Position numbers and translations under genes: made by a program. A DNA stretch of 64,000 bases from Pseudomonas farris (lineage in GTDB: Bacteria; Pseudomonadota; Gammaproteobacteria; Pseudomonadales; Pseudomonadaceae): positions 496,001-560,000 of the forward strand of contig NZ_JAHSTV010000003.1 of NCBI RefSeq assembly GCF_019145235.1, in the 5' to 3' direction. Below the pieces are notes generated by a model that was given only the letters and a program-made list of their open reading frames with translations, had not been told where the DNA came from and made no database searches. Positions 33,742 through 42,982 of this stretch are shown here, piece by piece (position 1 is the first letter of the stretch; each line of letters starts with the position of its first letter).

Positions 33742-35117
33742 GATGAAGCTGAAGTGGATTCAGTTTGCCGGCTCAAGCGCGACAGCAGCACCCGATCCAG
33801 TACCCACACGACCACCAGCGAAGCCCCCACCAACGGAAATATCACCGCCAGCCCGAGCATGATAACCATCGCGTTTTTCCATTTCGGCAGGTCGTGACGC
33901 AACGGTGGTACGCCGAACTTGCCCTGTGGCCGGCGCTTCCACCAGATCACCACACCGCTGACCGCGCTGAGCAAAATCATCAGGCAGATCAGCAGCACGA
34001 TGATCTGATTGAACGGGCCGAACATCTTGCCTTCGTGCAGCATCACGCCGACTTCGGTGGCCCGGGCGACGTTGCTGTAATGATGCCAGCGCACGTCGGC
34101 GAGGACGTCGGCGGTGTACTGGTCGACATGCAAGGTGGCGTCGTTGCGCGGGTCGTCGGCGAACACCGCAATGGTGAACACGCCGGTGGCTGTCGTCGGG
34201 AAGGTGATGCTGTAACCGGGCTCGACCTTGCGTTGCACGGCGATGTTTTGTACGTCTTGCAGGCTGATGGTCGGCGCTGCCGGACCGGTTTGCGTGCTGG
34301 CGTGGGCCATGTGTTCGGCGTGGTCGCCGGACATCGGCATCGGCGTGTTTTCCATAGCCCACGGTATGGTCTGGCGCGTGGCGCTGTTGAGGCTGCGGGC
34401 CTCGACGTCGGACTTTGGCACGTCATTCCACATGGCTACCGGGAAGCGGTTCCAGAGGTCGGCGTATTGCTTGCCCCAGAACCCGGTCCAGGTCATGCCG
34501 CTGAGCAGCATCACCAGCAACAATGCCGCGCCCCAGAACCCGGTCACCGCGTGCAGGTCACGCCAGAGCACTCGGCCACGACTGTTCAAGCGGGGCCAGA
34601 GAATCCCGGCGGACTGGCCGCGCGGCCACCACAAAAATACCCCGGAGACCACCAGCACGACGCCCCAACCGGCGGCCAGTTCCACCAGTCGATCACCGAC
34701 GGTGCCGATCATCAATTCGCCGTGAATCGAGCGCGCGACTGCTTGCAGATTCTGCTTCGCGTCTTGCTCGCCAAGGATGTCGCCGTGGTACGGATCGATG
34801 AATACGTTCAGTTCATGACCTTCATTGATCACCACAAATTGCGCACTGCGCTCGGCGTTGACCGGCGGCAGGTACTGTTTGATCTGACCTTGTGGGTACG
34901 CCTCTTTTACGCGTTTGAGCAGGTCGTCGGCGGAGACTTTGTGATGAGCAGCCGGGACGTTCAGCAGGCTGCCGTACATCAACGGATCGAGTTGCGGTTT
35001 GAACAGGTAGATGATGCCGGTCAAGGCCAGCATCACCATGAATGGCGCGACGAACAGGCCGGCATAGAAATGCCAGCGCCAGGCCAGGTTGTAGAAATTC
35101 GGTTTGGGGTGTTGCAT
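33738..35117 (-). CDS. PepSY-associated TM protein, copper-cluster type
   Basis: A 459-residue inner-membrane protein. The first helix is WHFYAGLFVAPFMVMLALTG (about 14-34), a PepSY domain follows (about 50-120), then helices at about 160-180 and 195-220. A large periplasmic region contains a Met/His cluster (TPMPMSGDHAEHMAHA, about 258-273) and a second PepSY-like part, followed by two C-terminal helices. Family members accompany siderophore and copper receptors and often act as reductases or metal-release proteins. It lies downstream of oprC in the same direction (gap 215 bases with a REP pair), as PA3789 does beside oprC in P. aeruginosa. Confidence 0.83.
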   Translation of the reverse strand: MQHPKPNFYNLAWRWHFYAGLFVAPFMVMLALTGIIYLFKPQLDPLMYGSLLNVPAAHHKVSADDLLKRVKEAYPQGQIKQYLPPVNAERSAQFVVINEGHELNVFIDPYHGDILGEQDAKQNLQAVARSIHGELMIGTVGDRLVELAAGWGVVLVVSGVFLWWPRGQSAGILWPRLNSRGRVLWRDLHAVTGFWGAALLLVMLLSGMTWTGFWGKQYADLWNRFPVAMWNDVPKSDVEARSLNSATRQTIPWAMENTPMPMSGDHAEHMAHASTQTGPAAPTISLQDVQNIAVQRKVEPGYSITFPTTATGVFTIAVFADDPRNDATLHVDQYTADVLADVRWHHYSNVARATEVGVMLHEGKMFGPFNQIIVLLICLMILLSAVSGVVIWWKRRPQGKFGVPPLRHDLPKWKNAMVIMLGLAVIFPLVGASLVVVWVLDRVLLSRLSRQTESTSASS

Positions 35118-35195
35118 TTAGAGTGCTCCGCTAGGCTTGGATCTGTTTTAGTTGTATGGCAATCGATCGCGGGTAAGGAGTGAACACCGCCCCCC

Positions 35196-35286
35196 TGTGG
35201 GAGCGGGCTTGCTCGCGAAGACGGCGGCACAGCCAACATTGATGTCGTCTGACACACCGCTTTCGCGAGCAAGCCCGCTCCCACAG
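35196..35286. repeat. REP pair (inverted)
   Basis: Inverted REP pair in the oprC to PepSY-gene gap. This is the last REP before the 24.7-kb REP-free stretch to 59974. Confidence 0.9.
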
Positions 35287-35332
35287 GTTGCGCGTCTTGA
35301 CTGAGAGGCATTGAGGCTTGCCCGCGATGCTT

Positions 35333-37450
35333 TTAGAAGCTCATATCAACCTTGGTCCAGAGCGTACGCCCTGGTTCGTTGATGGCTTGCGGATCATTGG
35401 CCGGGAAGCCGAAACCGGCGTTGCCCGCCAAGTTCAAGTGTTCGGCGTAGGCCTTGCCGAACAAATTGTCGACGCCACTGCTGACCTTCCAGTTCTTGTT
35501 GATCCGGTACGCGCCGTTGAGCGAGAACACGCCAAAGCCCGAGCTCGTGTCGAAATCTTTGCCGACCACGTTGCCCTTGTTCTGGTCGATGCGGTTTTGC
35601 GCCGCAACCACTCGCCACAAGGCGCCGGCGCTCCAGTTGTCTTCGCTGTAGGTCAGGCCGAAACGTGCATCCAGCGGTGGCATCTGCGGCAGGGCGCTGC
35701 CGTCGCTGCTGTTCTTGCCCCAGGCGTAGGCCAGGGTCGCGTCGGCTTTCCAGTTGGCCGTCAGCTTGTAGGCTGCACCGAGTTCGCCGCCCATGATTCG
35801 CGCGTCGATGTTTTCGGCTTGCGAGGTCATGCCCATCATCCCCGGCGTGTAGTTGAACAGGATGTAGTCACGCACCTGCCCGACGTAACCCGAGGCCCAG
35901 GCTTCGAGGTCTTCGGTCTTGTATTGCAGGCCAAAGTCGAGCTGGGTGGTTTTCTCCGGCTTGATCGAGTCGAAGGCATTCACCGAGCCGGCGGGACCGG
36001 ACTTGGGCGAAAACAGCTCCCAGTAATCCGGGAAACGCTGGGAGTGACCGAGGCCCGCATACAGCGTGGTCGGGCTGTCAGCCAAGTCATGTTCGTAACG
36101 GACGAAACCGCTGGGCAGTGTGTCGGCGCGGGTGTCGTCGGCCGTCGGGTTCGGGCGGGCCATCATCCCGGAGCCGATGGTCTGCCGATAATCCTTGGCC
36201 GACGCGCGATCCAGTCGCGCACCGGTAATCAGCCGATCACGGTCGGCGGCGTACCAGGTCAGTTCGCTGAACACGCCGTAATTGTGGAAGTCGGCGTCCT
36301 TGTTGCGCGGTACATCCTTGTAGGCGTCGACGCCCATGGCGCTGCGTTGGCGATGCTCGTTGGTTTGCGCATCCAGGCCACCGATCAGTTGCACATCGGC
36401 CCAGCGCCAAGTGGCTTTGATCCGCGCGCCGAGGGTCCGGCGGTCGACGTTGGAGGCCATGGGGCCGGCCATCATCCCGGTGCCGGACGGCGTGCGCAGG
36501 GTGTAGTTGTCCATCACGTGGTCGGCGTAGTTGTAGTAGACCTGCGCCTCGACCTTATCCAGCACCTCACCGATGTTCGACTGCTCGAAACGCAGGCCCA
36601 GGCTTTCGCGCAAGAACTGCGAACCGTCCATGCCACGCCCGGCGTAACGGGCTTCGCCATCGCCCTTGCCGGCGGTCAGTTCCAGCAGCGTGTCGGAGCT
36701 TGGGGTCCAGCCGACAGCAACGTCGCCGTTCCACTTGTCATAGCGCGAGGGCACGGTGTCGTTGTTGCCGTCCTTGTAATCGTCAGAATGCGCGGTGTTG
36801 CCGATCACGCGCACGTAACCCAGCGGCCCACCGGCAGCGGCGTCCACCACTTTGTCGAAACGGCCGTTGGAACCGGCCAGCACGCTGGCGTTCACCCGGG
36901 TGCCGAGTTCGCCGAAGCTTTCCGGCTCACGGTCGAACAGGACGGTGCCGGCCGATGCGCCGGGGCCCCAGAGCACGGTTTGCGGGCCTTTGATGACGGT
37001 GAGTTTGTCGTAGGTTTCCGGTGAAATGTACGAGGTCGGGGCGTCCATGCGGCCGGGGCAGGCGCCGAGCATCATGCTGCCGTTGGTGAGAATATTCAGT
37101 CGCGAGCCGAACATGCCGCGCAGCACCGGATCGCCGTTGGTGCCACCGTTGCGCACCAGCGCGAAGCCGGGGATGGTCTTCAGATAATCGCCGCCGTCGC
37201 TGGCCGGCACCGGTTGGCGCGGGTCCTTGGGGTTGGTGACAATGGTCAGTGGCGAACTCGGCGCGATGGCGGTGATCACCGTCGGGCTCAGTTCTTCGGT
37301 GTGGTCGGCGTGTTCATCGGCCAGCACCATCGGTGTCAGCAGCAAGCCGCAAAGAACGGCAGTGGCGTGCCTGAAACGAACGCGAGATTCGTTCAGGGCA
37401 AAAGAAGCCTGGGCAGCGCCCAAACGTGTGTCAGCAGAAAACCTGGACAT
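35333..37450 (-). CDS. oprC: TonB-dependent copper receptor OprC
   Basis: A TonB-dependent outer-membrane barrel (705 residues from the ATG at 37450; 709 from an ATG at 37462). Residues 1-45 are a long signal peptide, then a plug domain (VIKGPQTVLWGPGASAGTV) and a 22-strand barrel ending in VDMSF. The copper site of P. aeruginosa OprC, CxxxM plus HxM, is intact: CPGRM (C131, M135) and HVM (H311, M313), with the same 180-residue separation as C143/H323. Several Met-rich loops (GTGMMAGPM, GMMARP, GMMGM) also suit copper. GGAAA precedes the ATG at 37450. It heads the PepSY gene and follows DUF2946 and PCuAC genes. Confidence 0.92.
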   Translation of the reverse strand: MSRFSADTRLGAAQASFALNESRVRFRHATAVLCGLLLTPMVLADEHADHTEELSPTVITAIAPSSPLTIVTNPKDPRQPVPASDGGDYLKTIPGFALVRNGGTNGDPVLRGMFGSRLNILTNGSMMLGACPGRMDAPTSYISPETYDKLTVIKGPQTVLWGPGASAGTVLFDREPESFGELGTRVNASVLAGSNGRFDKVVDAAAGGPLGYVRVIGNTAHSDDYKDGNNDTVPSRYDKWNGDVAVGWTPSSDTLLELTAGKGDGEARYAGRGMDGSQFLRESLGLRFEQSNIGEVLDKVEAQVYYNYADHVMDNYTLRTPSGTGMMAGPMASNVDRRTLGARIKATWRWADVQLIGGLDAQTNEHRQRSAMGVDAYKDVPRNKDADFHNYGVFSELTWYAADRDRLITGARLDRASAKDYRQTIGSGMMARPNPTADDTRADTLPSGFVRYEHDLADSPTTLYAGLGHSQRFPDYWELFSPKSGPAGSVNAFDSIKPEKTTQLDFGLQYKTEDLEAWASGYVGQVRDYILFNYTPGMMGMTSQAENIDARIMGGELGAAYKLTANWKADATLAYAWGKNSSDGSALPQMPPLDARFGLTYSEDNWSAGALWRVVAAQNRIDQNKGNVVGKDFDTSSGFGVFSLNGAYRINKNWKVSSGVDNLFGKAYAEHLNLAGNAGFGFPANDPQAINEPGRTLWTKVDMSF

Positions 37451-37534
37451 GACAATTTCCATCGAACAGTCGTAAACGACACGGCCGGCAGCCTGCGGCT
37501 GTCTTCTAAACCGTGTGAGATCGGAGGTGGGTGT

Positions 37535-37972
37535 TTACGCGACGATGGGCGGCGCACGGGTGCGGGCGCCGGGGAAGAAGGTTTGCCGGGCGTGGCCCAG
37601 GCGGGTAGCGGGAGTGCTGAAAGTGGTTGTCTGTGGACTGTCGAAAGCGACGAAGGACTGACCGCCAGTGAGCGCAGGGCAATTGAACAGCAGGCTGCAA
37701 TAGCCGCATTTTTCCCAGAGTGCGTGATGGTCAGTTTTGGGCGGGCAGTGCTCGGCGGCGGGTTGCGCGCCATGCTCCATGGCCGGCATGTCCATGGGCA
37801 TGTCCATCGACATGCTCAAGGACATCGAGGCGCGTTGATCCATCGGCATCGATTGAGAAATCAGCGGGCCGATAAAGATCATCAGCATGGCGAACAGGCT
37901 GATCCAGCTGCCGCGCGTCAGGCTCATTGGCTGACGGCGGTGCACGGATGACCTGGTGCCAAGCGGGCGCAT
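37535..37972 (-). CDS. DUF2946 protein, Met/His-rich, copper cluster
   Basis: About 145 residues. A hydrophobic N-terminal segment (SWISLFAMLMIFIGPLISQS) acts as signal or anchor. A methionine-rich stretch follows (SMSLSMSMDMPMDMPAMEHG) and then the DUF2946 core with paired cysteines and histidines (AEHCPPKTDHHALWEKCGYC). Met, His and Cys clusters of this kind suit Cu(I)/Cu(II) binding in the periplasm, though no function is established. The start is uncertain: ATG 37972, TTG 37984 or ATG 37927. It follows the PCuAC gene by a short gap and precedes oprC. Confidence 0.78.
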   Translation of the reverse strand: MRPLGTRSSVHRRQPMSLTRGSWISLFAMLMIFIGPLISQSMPMDQRASMSLSMSMDMPMDMPAMEHGAQPAAEHCPPKTDHHALWEKCGYCSLLFNCPALTGGQSFVAFDSPQTTTFSTPATRLGHARQTFFPGARTRAPPIVA

Positions 37973-37993
37973 GGGCGTTTTCAACGTCGGCGA

Positions 37994-38473
37994 TTACTGA
38001 GCGTGCATGTGTTCTTGCATGCTGTCAGGCGCCTTTTTCTGCACCGCGACCTCGACCGTCACATCGCCGGACTTCTCGAAGTGCATCGTCAGCGGGAAGC
38101 GCTTGTCGTCGCTCAACAGGCTGCGGTCTTTCAGTTCCAGCAGCATCACGTGATACGCCATTGGGGCGAAAGTGACTTCGCCGCCCGCCGGAATCTCGAC
38201 GCTCGGCACTTGCTGCATTTTCATCAGATCGTTTTGCTTCACGTGCTCGTGCAGCTGGGCAACACCTGCGATCGGCGAGTCGACGCTCAGCAGTCGGTCG
38301 GCGGTTTTGCCGTTGTTGTGGATCACGAAATACGCTGCGACGGTGGGCGCGTTGGGCGGTAACTCTTGCGACCACGGATGGGCGATCTCAAGCTCGCCAG
38401 CCTTGTATTCGTGAGCATTGGCAAAACAGGCAGGTAGCAGTAATACAGCCAGAACGATGAGTTTGTTCAACAT
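37994..38473 (-). CDS. Periplasmic copper chaperone PCu(A)C
   Basis: A 159-residue exported protein. Signal peptide MLNKLIVLAVLLLPACFANA, then the DUF461/PCuAC cupredoxin-like domain. The copper ligands H...M...H-x-M are visible as LHEHVKQNDLMKM (about 75-87) and FAPMAYHVMLLEL (about 102-114). The extra C-terminal tail MQEHMHAQ is Met/His-rich and may add copper capacity. Family members deliver Cu(I) to cytochrome oxidase or other copper proteins. It is part of a leftward copper cluster: DUF2946, PCuAC, DUF2946, oprC, PepSY protein. Confidence 0.9.
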   Translation of the reverse strand: MLNKLIVLAVLLLPACFANAHEYKAGELEIAHPWSQELPPNAPTVAAYFVIHNNGKTADRLLSVDSPIAGVAQLHEHVKQNDLMKMQQVPSVEIPAGGEVTFAPMAYHVMLLELKDRSLLSDDKRFPLTMHFEKSGDVTVEVAVQKKAPDSMQEHMHAQ

Positions 38474-38521
38474 GGCAGTTCTCCAGAACGATTCAAAACG
38501 CAGGTCAATTGCGAGAAGGAA

Positions 38522-38920
38522 TCACGCCAGAGGGGACGCTCGGGGGTTGAGACTCGGCCATTGCTGGCGCGGTGTAGGGAAGTCGAGCGTGGCAGGCGGC
38601 AGGCTTCGATTGGCCTCGAAACGTGCAAAATACAACTGCGGCGCATGCCCCGGCAACGCCACCAATGGCGCGGAGCCCGAGCAACACCAGCAATGTTGCA
38701 TATTGGAATGATCGTCGCTCTGTGGAGCTTTCTGCTCGATATCGCCCAGGGAAATCGCCACCAGCTTGGTGCCGTTGGAAGAGCAGAAACTGCCCCACAA
38801 CAACTGCTCTGCAGGCGATTTCGCCGTTTGCGCCATCGCTCCGGACATCGGCATGGCGAGCATGTTGAACAGCACTGCAAAGCAGGCGATCCAGGCAAAT
38901 GCAAGCCGTTGTCGGGACAT
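38522..38920 (-). CDS. DUF2946 protein, cysteine-rich, first gene of the copper cluster
   Basis: A 132-residue exported protein. Signal peptide MSRQRLAFAWIACFAVLFNML with cleavage near AMA, then a DUF2946 core. It ends in the cysteine/histidine motif NMQHCWCCSGSAPLVALPGH. It differs from the DUF2946 protein at 37535 by lacking the Met-rich stretch. Start codon ATG at 38920. It is 48 bases upstream of the PCuAC gene and transcribed with it. Function unknown; a periplasmic copper-related role is inferred from the cluster. Confidence 0.8.
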   Translation of the reverse strand: MSRQRLAFAWIACFAVLFNMLAMPMSGAMAQTAKSPAEQLLWGSFCSSNGTKLVAISLGDIEQKAPQSDDHSNMQHCWCCSGSAPLVALPGHAPQLYFARFEANRSLPPATLDFPTPRQQWPSLNPRASPLA

Positions 38921-39019
38921 GAGGGCAGATCCGGTTGAGTGAGCAATCAGGCGCGGCTATTTAGCCTGATCAGGGGCGATAAGTAAAAAGGCCGGGTGCG
39001 GTGTGGTGTCGCAGTGCAA

Positions 39020-39310
39020 TCATAGAGCGCTGGCATGCAGCCGCAGGCCCAATGCTTTCATCACTTTCATGATAGTCGCGAATTCCGGGTTGCCAGTGCT
39101 GCCCAATGCTTTGTAGAGACTCTCGCGGCCGAGCCCGGCATCACGGGCAATCTGTGTCATGCCTTTTGCACGCGCTATGTCGTTAAGTGCGGCACGTATG
39201 AGAACGCCGTCACCTGCATCTTCTTCAAAGCAGGCATCCAGATAAGCGGCCATTTCTTCTGGTGTTTTGAGAAACTCGGCGGCGTCGAATCGGGTGAATT
39301 GTTCGGCCAT
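39020..39310 (-). CDS. HigA-like antitoxin (COG3636 addiction-module antidote)
   Basis: A 96-residue DNA-binding antitoxin. FDAAEFLKTPEEMAAYLDAC at the N-terminus and the helix-turn-helix IARAKGMTQIARDAGLGRES, then LYKALGSTGNPEFATIMKVM, are typical of the antidote partner of Gp49/RelE-like toxins. GGAG precedes its ATG and lies within the 3' end of the toxin gene (stop at 39314), so the pair is coupled with the toxin first. In intact pairs it neutralises the toxin and represses the operon. Confidence 0.9.
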   Translation of the reverse strand: MAEQFTRFDAAEFLKTPEEMAAYLDACFEEDAGDGVLIRAALNDIARAKGMTQIARDAGLGRESLYKALGSTGNPEFATIMKVMKALGLRLHASAL

Positions 39311-39313
39311 GAC

Positions 39314-39617
39314 TTACTCCTCATTACCGATGTTTTGCGCCATTTGGAGAGCGCGTTTGATATCTCGTTTTTGAGTCGACTTGTCACCGCCCACCAGCAG
39401 CAGATAGACCACTGCCCACTCGACGAGTGAAATACATCCTGTAGCCGGGGCCGTAATGAACACGCATTTCATAAACAGCCTCGCCTACGGATTCGCAATC
39501 ACCAAAATTACCGTGTTCGGCAGCTCGGAGCCTGGCGATAATGCGAGCTTTACCGATGATGTCTCTCAATGAGTTGAGCCAATCGGCAAACGCACGAGAT
39601 CGTTCGAAGTCGATCAT
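39314..39617 (-). pseudogene. RelE/HigB-like (Gp49-type) toxin gene with a +1 frameshift
   Basis: From the ATG at 39617 the frame reads MIDFERSRAFADWLNSLRDI and continues correctly to YGPGYRMYFTRR, then shifts. The family-typical end, VVYLLLVGGDKSTQKRDIKR then ALQMAQNIGNEE, is present in another frame and stops at 39314-39316. The total of 304 bases is one more than a 100-codon gene. Removing one T near 39419 restores R-R-G-A-V-V-Y-L-L-L. The intact protein would be an mRNA-cleaving or ribosome-linked toxin; this copy gives a truncated product with a changed tail. A sequencing error cannot be excluded. Confidence 0.8.
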
Positions 39618-39811
39618 GTCGGATCGTATTCCTTGGGATACAAGTTGGCAAGCCACACTTTTCTCGGCCCAATGGGAGGCCTTACCCATGAGTGGTATGG
39701 GTGGTGTTGCTAGCTAGGATCAGGGGAATCGAATATAGAGTTGAAGCGCTTGCCGGGAACAGTCGGCCCTCTCCTGGAAAGTTGTCGGCAAAGTCGCAAG
39801 GTCGTGCAGGC

Positions 39812-40540
39812 TCAGGAAATGTCTGACACTGACAAAGCCGCCAAGACGTCATCCACCGCCCCAAACTCCCGCTCAACTCCCGGCAACACCGGCCGCTTCA
39901 ACACCAGCACCGGCACTCCACGCTCTCGCGCCACTTCCAGTTTCGGTTCAGTCGCGGTGCTGCCGCTGTTTTTGCTGATCAGCACATCGATCTGCCGACG
40001 CTCGAACAGCTCGCGTTCATCCTCGATCAGAAATGGCCCACGCGCGCCGATCACTTCGCAGCGCTCATTCCCGGGATAAACGTCCAGTGCACGCAACGTC
40101 CAGAATTGCTCTGGCGGGATTTCGTGCAGGTGCTGCAGCGGTTCGCGTCCGAGTGTGAACAGCGGTCGCCGGAAGGGTTTGAGCGCTTCGATCAGTTCGG
40201 CCCAGTCGCTGACTTCGCGCCAGTCATCCCCGGCTTGTGGTTGCCAGGTGGGACGGCGCAAAGCCCAGCACGCAATGCCGCTCAACTTCGCGGCGGTGGC
40301 GGCGTTCTGGCTGATTTGGGCCGCGTAGGGGTGGGTCGCATCCAGCAGTAGATCAATGCCTTCATCCCGAATGAATTGCGCCAGACCTTCAGCGCCGCCA
40401 TAGCCGCCAACCCGAACCTGGCAGTTCAGATCCGTCGGCACACGACCGACACCGGCGAGGCTATAGATGTGTTCCGGCCCCAGAGTCCGGGCGATGGCCA
40501 GGGCCTCAGTGACGCCGCCGAGCAACAACACGCGCTTCAT
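39812..40540 (-). CDS. cobK: Precorrin-6A reductase
   Basis: A 242-residue NAD(P)H-dependent reductase that converts precorrin-6A to precorrin-6B in corrin-ring synthesis. [20 protein letters not shown] is the nucleotide-binding start; [20 protein letters not shown] and [20 protein letters not shown] are CobK/CbiJ signatures. Its ATG at 40540 overlaps the cbiD stop (ATGA), so it is the last gene of the leftward cobL-cbiD-cobK operon. Confidence 0.93.
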   Translation of the reverse strand: MKRVLLLGGVTEALAIARTLGPEHIYSLAGVGRVPTDLNCQVRVGGYGGAEGLAQFIRDEGIDLLLDATHPYAAQISQNAATAAKLSGIACWALRRPTWQPQAGDDWREVSDWAELIEALKPFRRPLFTLGREPLQHLHEIPPEQFWTLRALDVYPGNERCEVIGARGPFLIEDERELFERRQIDVLISKNSGSTATEPKLEVARERGVPVLVLKRPVLPGVEREFGAVDDVLAALSVSDIS

Positions 40541-41634
40541 TGAAATACTCCTGCATGGCCGACAATCCCGCCCTGGCGATCGATGGCGAATACTTCGACC
40601 TGAACCTGCGCCGGCACCACGCTGCGGGCAAAGTCCAGAGCGTGTTGACACACTGCGTCACCGAGAGCGATCCCGGCAGCGCTGGCCATGGCCAATGCCT
40701 GCTGACTGGTATTGGCTTCGCGGATCGCCTGTTGCAGCGCCGCATCGGCACCGACCGCCGCGGCCCATTCGGCCAATTGCGGCAGGTCGATGCTTGAATG
40801 CCGACTGTGCAAATCCATATGCCCGGCCGCCAGTTTGCTGATCTTGCCGAAGCCGCCGCACAGGCTGAGTTTATCCACAGGCACTTTGCGCAAATGTTTG
40901 AGCACCGCGCCGACGAAGTCGCCCATTTCGATCAGGGCGATTTCCGGCAAGTCGTAGACTCGGCGCATGGTGTCTTCGCTGGCGTTGCCGGTGCACGCGG
41001 CGATGTGTAGGTATCCGTTGGTTTTGGCGACGTCGATGCCCTGGTGGATCGAGGCGATGTACGCCGCGCAGGAGAATGGCCGGACGATGCCGCTGGTGCC
41101 AAGGATCGACAAGCCGCCAAGAATCCCGAGTCGCGGGTTCATGGTTTTCAGCGCCAGGGCTTCACCGTCCTCGACGTTTACCGTGACCTCGAAGCCGCCC
41201 GGGTAATCAAGCTCCTCGGCCAGCAGCGTCAGGTGCTCGCTGATCATTTTGCGCGGCACCGGATTGATCGCCGGTTCGCCGACGTTCAGCACCAACCCGG
41301 GCCGAGTGACGGTGCCCACGCCCCGGCCGGCGCTGAAGCGAATGCCCGGCTCGCTGTGCAGGCGCACCTGGGAAAAGAGCAGGGCACCGTGGGTCACGTC
41401 CGGGTCGTCGCCGGCGTCCTTGATCGTTCCGGCTTCGGCGCCGTTGTCCATCAGTCGACAGAATTCCAGGCGCATCTGCACCCGTTTGCCTTTGGGCAAA
41501 ATGATCTCGACGGCGTCTGCTTCCACGCCACTGAGCAGCAGGCGTGCCGCCGCGAGGCTGGTGGCGGTGGCGCAGCTGCCGGTGGTCAGGCCGCTGCGCA
41601 GCGGTGCGGGTTGTTCGGCGGTTTCGTCACGCAT
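40537..41634 (-). CDS. cbiD: Cobalt-precorrin-5B (C1)-methyltransferase CbiD
   Basis: A 365-residue SAM-dependent enzyme that methylates C1 of the corrin precursor. [20 protein letters not shown] at the N-terminus and [20 protein letters not shown] near the C-terminus are CbiD signatures. In the classical aerobic pathway this step is done by CobF; here CbiD takes its place among otherwise aerobic-type genes, as in other pseudomonads (PA2908). It overlaps cobL by 8 bases and cobK by 4. Confidence 0.94.
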   Translation of the reverse strand: MRDETAEQPAPLRSGLTTGSCATATSLAAARLLLSGVEADAVEIILPKGKRVQMRLEFCRLMDNGAEAGTIKDAGDDPDVTHGALLFSQVRLHSEPGIRFSAGRGVGTVTRPGLVLNVGEPAINPVPRKMISEHLTLLAEELDYPGGFEVTVNVEDGEALALKTMNPRLGILGGLSILGTSGIVRPFSCAAYIASIHQGIDVAKTNGYLHIAACTGNASEDTMRRVYDLPEIALIEMGDFVGAVLKHLRKVPVDKLSLCGGFGKISKLAAGHMDLHSRHSSIDLPQLAEWAAAVGADAALQQAIREANTSQQALAMASAAGIALGDAVCQHALDFARSVVPAQVQVEVFAIDRQGGIVGHAGVFQ

Positions 41635-42838
41635 CGAGGGGTTTCGTCACGTCCAGCAAGGTAATCGGCAGCGCCTGCCGCCAGGTGTCGAACTCGCCCA
41701 GGGGTTGCGCCTGAGCGACGTGGATGCGGGTCAGTTCACCTCCATGCCGTTCGCGCCAGGCCATCAGGGTCACTTCGCTCTGCAGGGTGACGGCGTTGGC
41801 AATCAACCGGCCACCGGGTTTGAGTTGCGCCCAGCATGTGTCGAGCACGCCTTCGCGGGTGACACCGCCACCGATGAAAATCGCGTCCGGGCGTTCTAGC
41901 CCGTCCAAGGCTTGCGGCGCTCTGCCGCGAATCAGTTGCAGACCGGGGACGCCCAAGGCATCGCGGTTGTGTTCAATCAACAACTGTCGCCCCTCATCAG
42001 CTTCGATCGCCAGCGCCCGGCAACTCGGATGAGCGCGCATCCATTCAATGCCGATCGAACCGCTGCCGGCGCCGACGTCCCACAGCAGTTCGCCGGGTGT
42101 CGGTGCGAGACGGGCGAGGGTGATGGCGCGCACGTCGCGCTTGGTCAGTTGGCCGTCGTGCTGGAAGGCTGAGTCCGGCAGGCCGGCCAGTCTGGACAGG
42201 CGCGGCGTGTTCGGTTCGGCGATGCATTCGATGGCGATCAGGTTCAGATCGGCGATCACCAGCTCGCTCCAGTCATTGGCGATACCCTCAATGCGTCGTT
42301 CGGCTTCGCTGCCCAAATGTTCCAGCACGGTGAGGCGACTTGGCCCAAAACCGCGCTCGCGCAGCAACGCCGCGATGGCCGCCGGACTCTGGCGATCGTT
42401 GCTCAACACCAGCAAGCGCACACCACTGAACACATGGGCATTGAGCGCGGCGATGGGGCGGGCGACTACTGAAAGCGTCACCACGTCCTGCAACGGCCAG
42501 CCCAGGCGAGCGGCCGCCAATGACACGGAAGACGGGGCGGGCAGGATCAGCATTTCCGCACCGGGCAGTTGCCGCGAAAGGCTGGCACCGACGCCATAGA
42601 ACATCGGGTCGCCGCTGGCCAACACACACACCGGCTCGCCACGCAGTGCCAGTAATGGTTCAAGGGAAAACGGACTTGGCCACAATTGCCGCTCGCCACG
42701 AATGCACACCGGCAACAAATCCAGTTGCCGCTGGCCGCCGAAGATCCGCGAGGCGCCCAGCAGGGCGCGACGGGCATTCTTGCCCAGGCCCTTGAAGCCG
42801 TCTTCACCGATACCTACTACTGTCAGCCAGGGTGACAT
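41627..42838 (-). CDS. cobL: Precorrin-6Y C5,15-methyltransferase (decarboxylating)
   Basis: A 403-residue bifunctional enzyme. The N-terminal CbiE-like domain (1-200; [34 protein letters not shown]) methylates C5 and the C-terminal CbiT-like domain (215-403; [20 protein letters not shown]) methylates C15 with decarboxylation of the C12 acetate. Both SAM sites look intact. It is the first gene of the leftward operon; its promoter must lie in the 144-base divergent gap shared with cobG. Confidence 0.94.
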   Translation of the reverse strand: MSPWLTVVGIGEDGFKGLGKNARRALLGASRIFGGQRQLDLLPVCIRGERQLWPSPFSLEPLLALRGEPVCVLASGDPMFYGVGASLSRQLPGAEMLILPAPSSVSLAAARLGWPLQDVVTLSVVARPIAALNAHVFSGVRLLVLSNDRQSPAAIAALLRERGFGPSRLTVLEHLGSEAERRIEGIANDWSELVIADLNLIAIECIAEPNTPRLSRLAGLPDSAFQHDGQLTKRDVRAITLARLAPTPGELLWDVGAGSGSIGIEWMRAHPSCRALAIEADEGRQLLIEHNRDALGVPGLQLIRGRAPQALDGLERPDAIFIGGGVTREGVLDTCWAQLKPGGRLIANAVTLQSEVTLMAWRERHGGELTRIHVAQAQPLGEFDTWRQALPITLLDVTKPLDA

Positions 42839-42982
42839 CTGCCGTCCTCAAAAAAAGTCCACAAACGGACTGTTCCGACGGGCAGGCTTTTCATGCCGTC
42901 GGACAAAGCAGGCATAATACCGCGCCTTCGCCCGCGAAGCGCCTTTCCCACACAGCCGGTCGCCCCTTTGAACGAACGCCCG

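Noticed and set aside
33653..33862. Small plus-strand gene starting MTKNDRGSPRIHC
   Set aside because: It overlaps the end of the PepSY gene and the receptor remnant on the other strand and has no ribosome site or family match.
39384..39450. Programmed frameshift to make full-length toxin
   Set aside because: The junction (TCACTCGTCGAGTGGGCAGT) has no slippery heptamer or shift-inducing stop and stem; a point insertion is simpler.
42839..42982. Cobalamin riboswitch in the divergent cobL/cobG gap
   Set aside because: No B12-box-like GCCACTG element or the expected multi-stem core was found, and 144 bases shared by two promoters is too short for a full riboswitch.
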